From the NCBI GenBank assembly GCA_947177925.1, contig CAMWWJ010000193.1, forward strand, positions 1 through 6,598: DNA of 6,598 nt, written 5' to 3'. This DNA comes from an uncultured Lachnospiraceae bacterium. GTDB taxonomy: Bacteria; Bacillota; Clostridia; Lachnospirales; Lachnospiraceae. Each line of letters opens with the position of its first letter. The stretch's first letter is position 1. A program made the translations under genes and the position numbers. Of the stretch, positions 1 to 6,175 are shown piece by piece. The notes under the pieces are model-generated. The model was not told the DNA's origin. It searched no databases and saw only the letters and a program-made list of their open reading frames with translations.

Positions 1-3
1 TTA

Positions 4-396
4 CTACATTATTTTTAGTTTGTTATTATGCATATTAATATAAATATCCTGTATTTCTTGCTTATCCTTTATGTCGTTTGAAAGTCTTATGCACTCATTC
101 AGCTTTCTTGATAAGTCAAGATGACCTTCCGCTACACGTTGAATATTAACACGGATTTCATTTTCAATAGTTAAGTCCGTTTTTATTACTCTTTGCTTAA
201 TTTCTTGAAGATCAATTTCAAGGCTATTCACTTTTTCATCAAGATTGCTCACTTTTTCGTCAAGATCACTTACTTTTCCATCAAGATCACTCACTTTTTC
301 ACCAAGATCACTCACTTTTTCGTCAAGGTTGTTCACTTTTCCGTCAAGATTACTCACTTTTTCAAGAATTAAATCAAGTTTTTCACTATCTGTCAT
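4..396 (-). CDS. Short coiled-coil protein with seven heptad repeats, function unknown
   Basis: I do not recognise a function for this 130-residue protein. It has no signal peptide, no membrane segment and no cysteine motif, so it is probably cytosolic. Residues 13-61 are seven tandem 7-residue units of the form K-V-[SN]-[ND]-L-[DG]-[EG], with Val and Leu at the a and d positions of a classic coiled coil. Residues 62-105 continue as a charged helix with a tail of the type ENEIRVNIQRVAEGHLDL. Similar short proteins with variable repeat numbers are, from memory, common in Lachnospiraceae. The start is well supported: an ATG with a G-rich Shine-Dalgarno site five bases upstream and a good promoter before that. 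The stop is TAG. The gene lies downstream of metA on the same strand but has its own promoter. It is very likely a real gene; any role as an oligomerisation or scaffold module is only inferred. Confidence 0.8.
   Translation of the reverse strand: MTDSEKLDLILEKVSNLDGKVNNLDEKVSDLGEKVSDLDGKVSDLDEKVSNLDEKVNSLEIDLQEIKQRVIKTDLTIENEIRVNIQRVAEGHLDLSRKLNECIRLSNDIKDKQEIQDIYINMHNNKLKIM
214..360 (-). repeat. Seven tandem 21-bp units encoding heptad repeats
   Basis: Seven in-frame 21-bp units occupy 147 bp and encode residues 13-61 of the coiled-coil protein. On the plus strand each unit has the form CTCACTTTTTCGTCAAGAT plus two bases, with a few substitutions per unit. The high DNA identity between units, beyond what the protein repeat alone requires, suggests recent expansion by slippage or recombination. 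Unit number may therefore vary between strains. Confidence 0.9.
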
Positions 397-401
397 ATTA
401 T

Positions 402-411
402 CCCCCCCTTT
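402..411 (-). promoter_or_regulatory. G-rich Shine-Dalgarno site of the coiled-coil gene
   Basis: On the minus strand AAAGGGGGGG stands five bases before the ATG at 394-396. It fixes the start of the gene. The run of seven G is unusual, since a normal site reads AGGAGG, and such homopolymers are prone to length change. Confidence 0.7.
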
Positions 412-474
412 ATAATGGAATTTTCAGGATAGCTGCATTATATCACAAGCGTTGAATAAAGTCTATTCCATTAT
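412..474. repeat. 10-bp inverted repeat bracketing a promoter
   Basis: ATAATGGAAT at 412-421 is the perfect reverse complement of ATTCCATTAT at 465-474, with 43 bp between the arms. The spacer contains the -10 box, and the upstream arm touches the -35 box of the coiled-coil gene. Because one arm lies upstream of the expected transcript start, the two arms cannot pair in the RNA; if functional, they would act as DNA sites. The arms are AT-rich and could have arisen by chance. Confidence 0.4.
437..465 (-). promoter_or_regulatory. Promoter of the coiled-coil gene
   Basis: On the minus strand the -35 box is TAGACT (460-465, four of six to TTGACA), followed by a 17-bp spacer and a perfect TATAAT (437-442). 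It carries an extended -10, TGATATAAT. The predicted transcript starts near 430, giving a leader of about 34 bases that contains the Shine-Dalgarno site. This is a housekeeping sigma-A type promoter. The rest of the metA to coiled-coil gap (466-579) shows no clear terminator and no other gene. Confidence 0.7.
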
Positions 475-579
475 TTTTTTCTCTCCAAGTCCATAAACCA
501 ATTACTAAAATAAGTCTGCCATACATCACATTTCTATTGTTTCAGAGAACTTATGTTAATATTTTGTTCAGACATTTCC

Positions 580-1485
580 CTACAGCTCATAAGGAGTAGC
601 CTGATATACATAATAATTCAGCCAATTAGAATACAAATTATTGCTATGGGATCTCCACTGCAAATGAGGACGTTTGGAAGGATCGTCCTCTGGAAAATAA
701 TTTTTAGGCATCTGGATGGCAAGCCCCTTCTTTAAATCCCTTTCATATTCATTCTGCAGGGTAACTCTGTCATATTCCGGATGTCCCATAACAAAAATCT
801 TCTTTCCCTCTTCTGCTATGGCAAGAAACACTCCCGCTTCCTCCGACTCCGCCAATACCTTCAGCTCTGGCCGGGCATGGATGGCTTTTGCGCTGACAGT
901 CGTATGACGGCTGTGGGGCGCCATAAAATAATCATCAAAGCCTCTTACCAGAGGAATTCTTCGGTTGCTTACTTTATGCTCGTAAACACCAAACAATTTT
1001 TGAGGCAGCAATTCTTTTTCCAGTCCATAATAATGATACAGGGCTGCCTGGGCTCCCCAGCAGATATGTAAGGTGGATGTGACGTTTTCCTGACTCCAGT
1101 CCATAATCTTACACAATTCTTCCCAGTAATCCACCTGCTCAAACTTAAGCTGCTCTACCGGTGCTCCTGTAATAATCAGGCCATCATAAGAATTATCCTT
1201 CAATTCCTCGAAGGATTTGTAAAATTTATTCAAATGGTTCAAGGATGTATTCTGAGATACATGGGAGGACATATGCATAAAGCTCACATCAACCTGCAAA
1301 GGGGTATTGGACAAGGCTCTGAGAAGCTGCAGTTCCGTCTCTTCCTTTAAGGGCATCAAATTCAAAATGCAAATCTGGAGAGGACGAATATCCTGATGAA
1401 CGGCACGAAACTCATCCATTACAAATATATTTTCATTTTCCAATATTTCCTTTACCGGTAAGTCGCTTTGCGTCTTAATAGGCAT
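580..1485 (-). CDS. metA: Homoserine O-acyltransferase MetA, predicted acetyl-CoA dependent
   Basis: This enzyme acylates the hydroxyl of L-homoserine, the first committed step of methionine synthesis, in the cytosol. Its 301 residues match the usual family length (about 300-310), with the typical N-terminus MPIKTQSDLPVKEIL and full-length class I glutamine-amidotransferase-like fold. The catalytic residues are all visible: Cys142 in HICWGAQAALYHYYG, His235 and Glu237 in GHPEYDR, and Lys47 in LNLMPLKEET. Residue 111 is Glu, in TGAPVEQ. In Bacillus cereus MetA this residue was reported to favour acetyl-CoA, whereas Gly favours succinyl-CoA, so I predict homoserine O-acetyltransferase activity; this is inference. 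The ATG is preceded by AAGGAAG about ten bases upstream. The gene follows ligA by 76 bp and has a private promoter. The 55-base leader is too short for a SAM riboswitch. No rho-independent terminator is evident after the TAG stop. Confidence 0.96.
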   Translation of the reverse strand: MPIKTQSDLPVKEILENENIFVMDEFRAVHQDIRPLQICILNLMPLKEETELQLLRALSNTPLQVDVSFMHMSSHVSQNTSLNHLNKFYKSFEELKDNSYDGLIITGAPVEQLKFEQVDYWEELCKIMDWSQENVTSTLHICWGAQAALYHYYGLEKELLPQKLFGVYEHKVSNRRIPLVRGFDDYFMAPHSRHTTVSAKAIHARPELKVLAESEEAGVFLAIAEEGKKIFVMGHPEYDRVTLQNEYERDLKKGLAIQMPKNYFPEDDPSKRPHLQWRSHSNNLYSNWLNYYVYQATPYEL

Positions 1486-1547
1486 GTAAAATCACTTCCT
1501 TAGCTGGTCTGCTGAATTTTGTCTTCGTCTAAATAACACTGCCTAAT

Positions 1548-1576
1548 ATTATATCACATCTTTACAACATTTTCAA
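1548..1576 (-). promoter_or_regulatory. metA promoter overlapping the end of ligA
   Basis: On the minus strand TTGAAA (1571-1576, five of six to consensus) is followed by exactly 17 bp and then TATAAT (1548-1553), with an extended -10, TGATATAAT. The -35 box lies within the last codons of ligA. The predicted start near 1541 gives a leader of about 55 bases to the metA ATG. This is the strongest promoter match in the window and suggests metA is expressed independently of ligA. Confidence 0.8.
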
Positions 1577-3535
1577 AAAATCCTCTTCCGATATAATTGG
1601 GATTTCAAGCTCCTTTGCTTTTTTATTTTTGCCAGAATTAGAAGAAATGTCATTATTGATCAAATAGGTGGTCTTGCCGGTAACACTTCCCGTTACTTTA
1701 CCGCCTCTTTCTTCAATCAGCTCCTTCATTTCATTCCGGTTCGTAAAATGCTCTAAAGAACCTGTAATAACAAATACCATTCCCGAAAGGTTCTGCTCTT
1801 CTTCATTTGCCGGCTGCTTTTCGATTTTCAATTCCTTTAGCAGCGCCTGAAGCTGCTTTTGATTTTCTTCTTTGGCAAAGTAAGAGGAAAAAGCTTCTCC
1901 AAGCACTTCCCCAATTCCGTCAATTTCACTTAATTCTTCCTTATCCGCTTTTTTCATTGCCTCTATATCATAATCATAATGCCGACAGATTACCTTAGCA
2001 TTGGCAAGACCGATTCCTGCAATGCCAAGTCCGTATATCAGCCTTGGCAATGTAGTATTTCTTGCCTTTTCAATGCTCTCTGCCAGGTTCTTGTAAGACT
2101 TCTCCCCAAAGCCTTCCAGTTGGGTGATTTCGTCCTTATATCGGTCCAAATGGAAAATATCCGAAAAATTGTGAATAAAGCCTTTTCCAATAAACTTTTC
2201 CAGAGTAGCTTCAGACAACCCGTCGATATTCAGCGCATCCCTGCTTACAAATAAGGTAAAGGACTTGATTTTCTTTGCCTGGCAATCCTCATTGGTGCAG
2301 GTAAGCACCTCCACCTCGTTCACCTTCTGGATATGCGTTTCCCCTCCGCAGGCAGGACATGTATTGGGTATATCCTTTACGCCGCTTCTTGTAAGATTTT
2401 CGGCAATCTGAGGTATGATCATATTTGCCTTATAAACGGTAATCCTGTCCCCGATACCAAGCTCAAGAGCTTTCATAATACTGATATTATGCACGCTGGC
2501 GCGGCTTACGGTAGTGCCCTCTAACTCCACCGGCTCAAAAATCGCTACCGGATTGATAAGCCCTGTGCGGCTTGGGCTCCATTCAATTTCCTTTAAGGTG
2601 GTTTCCCTGATTTCATCAGCCCATTTAAATGCAATGGAATCCCTTGGAAATTTAGAGGTCCTTCCCAAAGATTTTCCGTATTCCAGATCACAGTAAGCAA
2701 GGACTAACCCATCTGAAGGTATATCGTAGGTTTCAATCTTCTTTGCAAAATACTCTATGGCATCTAAAATGGTATCTGCATTCACCTTTTTTGACTCCAC
2801 CACTTCAAATCCCTGCTTTTCCAAGAACTCAAGCTGTTTTTCCCTGGAATTTTCAAAATCCGGCTTCGATTCTCCTTCTGCTTTCCCCGACTTACAGGTT
2901 ACCAGGGAAAAGGCGAGGAACCTTACCTTTCTTTTTGCTGTAATTTCGTTATTTAATTGTCTGACAGAACCGCTGCATAAATTTCTCGGGTTTTTATACT
3001 TTGCTTCCGCCTCTGGAATTTCTTCGTTGATTTTCTCAAAATCTGAATAGGTAATTACCGCTTCTCCTCTTAAGACCAGCTCTCCCTGAAAAGGAATCTG
3101 CAAGGGTAGATTCGTAAAGGTTCTGGCATTGTTGGTAATCACTTCCCCAACCTCACCGTTTCCTCTTGTAACCGCTTTTGCAAGTTTTCCTTCCACATAA
3201 GTAAGAACAATTGTTAAACCATCCAGTTTCCATGACAGAATCGCATCTTTTCCCTGGAGCCAGTCCCTTAATTCCTCTCTTTCTTTAGTTTTTGCCAAAG
3301 AAAGCATAGGACTTTCATGAGCTTCCTTTGGAAGCTCTTCCACCGCTTCATATCCTACAGTTACTGTAGGGCTGCCGGCTAAAGTCATTCCTGTTTCCTG
3401 CTCTAAAGCTGTTAATTCATCATAAAGGGCATCGTACTCATAATTGCTCATGATTTCTCTGTCCTCTGCATAATAAGCCTTTGCTGCTTCCTGCAATCTG
3501 CTTATCAATTCCTTCATTTTTGCTATCTGATCCAT
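1562..3535 (-). CDS. ligA: NAD+-dependent DNA ligase LigA, divergent type
   Basis: This enzyme seals nicks in DNA using NAD+ in replication and repair. From the chosen start it has 657 residues, near the family norm of about 670. Order of domains: Ia (about 1-60); adenylation domain with the nucleophile motif WKLDG (Lys103, Asp105), then TRGNGEVGE, LRGE, NPRN and AFKW (Lys304); OB fold with SRTG; a four-cysteine zinc site (Cys393, 396, 413, 418); helix-hairpin-helix repeats (about 430-550); and a C-terminal BRCT domain (about 583-657). Several residues known from E. coli LigA differ: His23 is Tyr22, Asp32 is Asn31, Glu113 is Ser101 and Lys290 is Ala280. I chose the ATG at 3535 because GAGGG lies seven bases before it; an in-frame ATG at 3541 is only one base from that site and would give 659 residues. 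It starts 54 bp after rluF with no terminator between, so they may share a transcript. Confidence 0.95.
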   Translation of the reverse strand: MDQIAKMKELISRLQEAAKAYYAEDREIMSNYEYDALYDELTALEQETGMTLAGSPTVTVGYEAVEELPKEAHESPMLSLAKTKEREELRDWLQGKDAILSWKLDGLTIVLTYVEGKLAKAVTRGNGEVGEVITNNARTFTNLPLQIPFQGELVLRGEAVITYSDFEKINEEIPEAEAKYKNPRNLCSGSVRQLNNEITAKRKVRFLAFSLVTCKSGKAEGESKPDFENSREKQLEFLEKQGFEVVESKKVNADTILDAIEYFAKKIETYDIPSDGLVLAYCDLEYGKSLGRTSKFPRDSIAFKWADEIRETTLKEIEWSPSRTGLINPVAIFEPVELEGTTVSRASVHNISIMKALELGIGDRITVYKANMIIPQIAENLTRSGVKDIPNTCPACGGETHIQKVNEVEVLTCTNEDCQAKKIKSFTLFVSRDALNIDGLSEATLEKFIGKGFIHNFSDIFHLDRYKDEITQLEGFGEKSYKNLAESIEKARNTTLPRLIYGLGIAGIGLANAKVICRHYDYDIEAMKKADKEELSEIDGIGEVLGEAFSSYFAKEENQKQLQALLKELKIEKQPANEEEQNLSGMVFVITGSLEHFTNRNEMKELIEERGGKVTGSVTGKTTYLINNDISSNSGKNKKAKELEIPIISEEDFLKML

Positions 3536-3541
3536 TCCCAT

Positions 3542-3547
3542 TCCCTC
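3542..3547 (-). promoter_or_regulatory. Shine-Dalgarno site deciding the ligA start
   Basis: GAGGGA on the minus strand directly abuts the ATG at 3539-3541, too close for use, but stands six to seven bases from the in-frame ATG at 3533-3535. The second ATG is therefore the better start. Confidence 0.6.
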
Positions 3548-3589
3548 GATTTCATTTTATCGCTCAAACACTTCATATAGAGCAGCAGA

Positions 3590-4306
3590 CTATAGTCTCA
3601 CTCCTTCATAAAGCTGCTTCAGTTCGCTTCCGCTAACCTCTCTCCATTTTCCATAGGGAAGCTTCCCCAATTGGATGTTCATAATCCGTACCCTCTTTAT
3701 GGAAACCGCTTCATTTCCCAATTCTCTGCACATTCTTCTTATCTGCCGGTTCAACCCCTGTGTCAATATGATACGAAACGTATATTTTCCCATTTTTTCA
3801 ATCTTACAGGGTCTGGTAGTCTGCTCTAATTCTTTTAAGTAAACCCCTTTTGCCATTTCCTCTAAAAAGCTGTCTGTCAGTTCTCTTTTTACTTTTACCA
3901 CATATTCCTTTTCATGTCCTGCAGAGCCTTTCATAAGCTTCTGAATCAGCTCTCCGTCATTGGTTAAAAGAATCAGGCCTTCGGAATCCTTATCAAGCCT
4001 CCCTGCATAGGTTACACGAATCGGATATTTTACATATTCAAGAATTGTCTTATCCGCAAACTTATCTTTTTCCGTACAGGTAATCCCAACAGGCTTGTAA
4101 AAGGCAAGCACCACCTTCTTATTTTTATGCCCTATAGGCTTTCCGGAAACAATTACCTGATCCTTACTGTCTGCCTTGTCTCCCATGGATGCGGTTTTTC
4201 CGTTAATGGTCACTAACCCTTTAGCTATGAGCTTATCCGCTTCCCTTCTGGAACATACTCCTGCTTCCGCTATATATTTATTGATACGTACTTTATTATC
4301 TTCCAT
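3590..4306 (-). CDS. rluF: 23S rRNA pseudouridine synthase, RluF-like
   Basis: This enzyme isomerises uridine to pseudouridine in 23S rRNA; E. coli RluF acts at U2604. From the chosen start it has 238 residues. An N-terminal S4 RNA-binding domain covers about residues 6-55 (RINKYIAEAGVCSRREADKL), followed by the RsuA/RluB/RluE/RluF catalytic domain. The signature GRLDKDSEGLILLTNDG contains the catalytic Asp105. The late motif TQGLNRQIRRMC fits RluF better than RluB, though the exact target base cannot be settled from sequence. An ATG 60 bases upstream (4364-4366) would give 258 residues, but it overlaps the -10 region of a good promoter and has no Shine-Dalgarno site. The ATG at 4304-4306 has AGGA seven bases before it and starts just ahead of the S4 domain. 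The gene is followed by ligA and preceded by the flotillin terminator, so it likely heads a rluF-ligA unit. Confidence 0.92.
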   Translation of the reverse strand: MEDNKVRINKYIAEAGVCSRREADKLIAKGLVTINGKTASMGDKADSKDQVIVSGKPIGHKNKKVVLAFYKPVGITCTEKDKFADKTILEYVKYPIRVTYAGRLDKDSEGLILLTNDGELIQKLMKGSAGHEKEYVVKVKRELTDSFLEEMAKGVYLKELEQTTRPCKIEKMGKYTFRIILTQGLNRQIRRMCRELGNEAVSIKRVRIMNIQLGKLPYGKWREVSGSELKQLYEGVRL

Positions 4307-4356
4307 TATTTTATCCTGCACTTCTCTGATCATCTGTTTTTTCTCGCATGTTGTAA

Positions 4357-4385
4357 AGTATAGCATATTTTATAGGAATTATCCA
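4357..4385 (-). promoter_or_regulatory. rluF promoter
   Basis: On the minus strand TGGATA (4380-4385, four of six) is followed by 17 bp and TATACT (4357-4362, five of six), with an extended -10, TGCTATACT. Transcription would start near 4350, downstream of the ATG at 4364-4366. This supports translation from 4306, with a leader of about 45 bases. It may also drive ligA. Confidence 0.65.
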
Positions 4386-4441
4386 TATTGCTTTTTCGTC
4401 CTCTCCTCCACTACATATAAATAAACCAGTTGACTTTCCTT

Positions 4442-4500
4442 AAAAAAGGGCTTCCTCATATATCAATATGAATAAGGAGCCGCTTTCACGACTCCTTATA
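4442..4500 (-). terminator. Terminator of the flotillin gene, with two overlapping hairpins
   Basis: Reading the minus strand after the flotillin stop, ATAAGGAGTCG pairs with CGGCTCCTTAT around the loop TGAAAG (11 bp including one G-T wobble). A second hairpin, CTTATTCATAT with ATATGAGGAAG around the loop TGAT (one mismatch), is followed by CCC and then TTTTTT at 4442-4447. The second hairpin plus T-run fits a rho-independent terminator. The stems share CTTAT, so they cannot both form fully. Confidence 0.7.
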
Positions 4501-4530
4501 ATATCATTTCCAGACTGCTATATTATTTTA

Positions 4531-6024
4531 TTATAACAGCTCTGTATCATCTGTTCCTGCTACTCGGTTACCAGCTCTCTCATCTTGGGCTGCACGGGTG
4601 CTCATTCTCCCGCCTACAAATCCGGATAATACTGCATTTAAATCTACTCCTGTGGATTCCTTTAATCCGTCTGTTACCTGATTCAGAGTATTCATTACAT
4701 CCTTCATAAGCTTAGCAGAATTGCCGTCACCGTACATGGTGATTTTATCTACCTTGGTTAACGGTTCTGCTGCATTTCTGACAACCTCCGGCAGGGCTTT
4801 AAAATACATTTCCAATACGGCTGCTTCACCCATTTTCGTCATAGCTTCCGCTTTCTTTTCAATACCTTCCGCTTCTGCTATTGCTTTTGCACGAATGGCT
4901 TCTGCTTCTGCCAGACCTTTCGTGCGGATACCGGCTGCCTCCTGCTCTTTGGCATATTTATCTGCTTCAGCCTGTGCCTTTAATGCTTCCGCTTCCTGCT
5001 GTGCTTCGTATTTCTTAGCTTCCGCATCTCTCTGGCGTTCATAAAGCTCTGCATCCGCCAACTGCTGTCTTGCAAATTTATCTGCTTCAGCTTTTTTCTT
5101 GACCTGGGCATCCAGCGCCTGTTCCATAACCTCTGCTTCCTTCTGCTTTAACAGGATTTCCTTTTCCTGCTTGGCAATGTTAGCATTGGCTGTGGTAACC
5201 TCAATAGTCTTACGCTGCTCTTCCTGCTGAATCTGATAAGCCGCATCCGCTTCCGCCTTCTTGGCATCTGCTTCTTTTTTCAGTTCTGCCTGTTTTATGG
5301 CAAGGTCATTGTTTCGGATGGCAATTTCTGTCTTGGCATTTACCTGTGCATCATTTGCCTGCTTCTGGGCAATTGCCTGTGCCATGGCGATATCTTTTTC
5401 ACTTTCCGCTCTAGAAATTGCGGCATTTTTCTGAATCTTTACGATGTTGTCCACACCAAGGTTCTCTATAACTCCGTTGCCGTCTACGAAATTCTGTACG
5501 TTGAAGCTGACAATGTCCAGTCCCATGGCAGCAAGATCCGGTTCTGCACTCTCTTTTACAAGGGTGGCGAATTTCTGACGGTCGCTTACCATTTCTTCTA
5601 AATTCATCTTACCAACGATTTCACGCATATTACCTTCCAGCACTTCCCTTGCCACCTGGGCAATATACTCCACCTTCTTATTCAGAAAGTTCTGTGCTGC
5701 TAACTGAAGCCGTTCCTCTTTATCGCCAATCTTCACGTTTACCGCCGCATCTACACTGATATTGATGTAATCAGCCGTAGGAACCGCACTGGAAGTCTTT
5801 ACATTGATGGGAATCAGCTGTAGATTCAGTTCATCCTTTTTTTCAAAGAACGGAATCTTAATTCCCGCCCGTCCAATCAATACTTTCGGTTTCTTGCGCA
5901 TACCTGAAATAATGTAAGCCGTATCCGGAGATGCCTTTACATAACCGGACAGCAAAATAGCCAGAACGACGATTACGATTACAGCAGGTACAATAAATTT
6001 TACTAATTCTGATAACTCAACCAT
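4531..6024 (-). CDS. floT: Flotillin family membrane scaffold protein (SPFH domain)
   Basis: Bacterial flotillins anchor in the cytoplasmic membrane, oligomerise and organise functional membrane microdomains. This 497-residue protein is of typical size (Bacillus FloT is about 509). A single hydrophobic segment (about residues 9-28, IVPAVIVIVVLAILLSGYV) is followed by the characteristic ASPDTAYIISGMRKKPKVLI start of the SPFH/PHB domain (about 30-195). A long Ala-Glu-Lys-rich coiled coil with many EAEA and AEAD repeats covers about 200-400. A C-terminal region has a conserved-looking YFKALPEVVRNAAEPLTKVDKI stretch cut here by windowing only in my reading, not in the gene. The ATG is preceded by GGAG seven bases upstream. 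The gene appears monocistronic: it has a promoter, a terminator, and no NfeD-family partner on either side within the window, unlike B. subtilis yuaF-yuaG. The gene symbol reflects family, not proven orthology to FloT. Confidence 0.94.
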   Translation of the reverse strand: MVELSELVKFIVPAVIVIVVLAILLSGYVKASPDTAYIISGMRKKPKVLIGRAGIKIPFFEKKDELNLQLIPINVKTSSAVPTADYINISVDAAVNVKIGDKEERLQLAAQNFLNKKVEYIAQVAREVLEGNMREIVGKMNLEEMVSDRQKFATLVKESAEPDLAAMGLDIVSFNVQNFVDGNGVIENLGVDNIVKIQKNAAISRAESEKDIAMAQAIAQKQANDAQVNAKTEIAIRNNDLAIKQAELKKEADAKKAEADAAYQIQQEEQRKTIEVTTANANIAKQEKEILLKQKEAEVMEQALDAQVKKKAEADKFARQQLADAELYERQRDAEAKKYEAQQEAEALKAQAEADKYAKEQEAAGIRTKGLAEAEAIRAKAIAEAEGIEKKAEAMTKMGEAAVLEMYFKALPEVVRNAAEPLTKVDKITMYGDGNSAKLMKDVMNTLNQVTDGLKESTGVDLNAVLSGFVGGRMSTRAAQDERAGNRVAGTDDTELL

Positions 6025-6030
6025 AAAAAA

Positions 6031-6043
6031 TCTCCTTCTCCTT
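6031..6043 (-). promoter_or_regulatory. Double Shine-Dalgarno site of the flotillin gene
   Basis: AAGGAGAAGGAGA on the minus strand contains two GGAG cores. The proximal one (6032-6035) is seven bases from the ATG, an ideal distance; the distal one is thirteen bases away. It implies strong translation initiation and confirms the start. Confidence 0.7.
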
Positions 6044-6071
6044 GGTGTTTTAGTATATTACATACGCCTAT

Positions 6072-6082
6072 AGTATAGCACA
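6072..6082 (-). promoter_or_regulatory. Extended -10 promoter of the flotillin gene
   Basis: On the minus strand TGTGCTATACT has TATACT at 6072-6077 with an upstream TGTG extension. No recognisable -35 box is found at 16-18 bp, so this would be an extended -10 promoter. The leader would be about 40 bases. I saw no SigW-type pair of boxes here. Confidence 0.5.
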
Positions 6083-6175
6083 CTTTTGAAAAATGCGGGG
6101 AATTATTTGGTGAGAGTTGTCGATATTTGTCGGGTTTTTGTTTTGCAGACAGATGGGGGATTTGGATAAGAGGAC

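Noticed and set aside
466..579. Possible metA terminator: GTCTG and CAGAC followed by TTATTTT on the minus strand
   Set aside because: The stem is only 5 bp with a loop of over 50 bases, so not a credible rho-independent terminator.
553..1071. Plus-strand open frames opposite metA
   Set aside because: They lie antisense to a fully conserved enzyme gene, have no motifs and no ribosome binding sites; the same holds for plus-strand frames opposite ligA, rluF and the flotillin gene.
4367..4430. GGAGGAGAGG on the minus strand followed by a short 18-codon frame starting at an ATG near 4393
   Set aside because: The Shine-Dalgarno-like run is about 13 bases from the ATG, too far. The frame also overlaps the rluF promoter and ends within its leader, so a leader peptide is not supported.
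6050..6110. SigW-type promoter for the flotillin gene (CGTA at the -10)
   Set aside because: A CGTA occurs on the minus strand, but no TGAAAC-like -35 box lies at the right distance.
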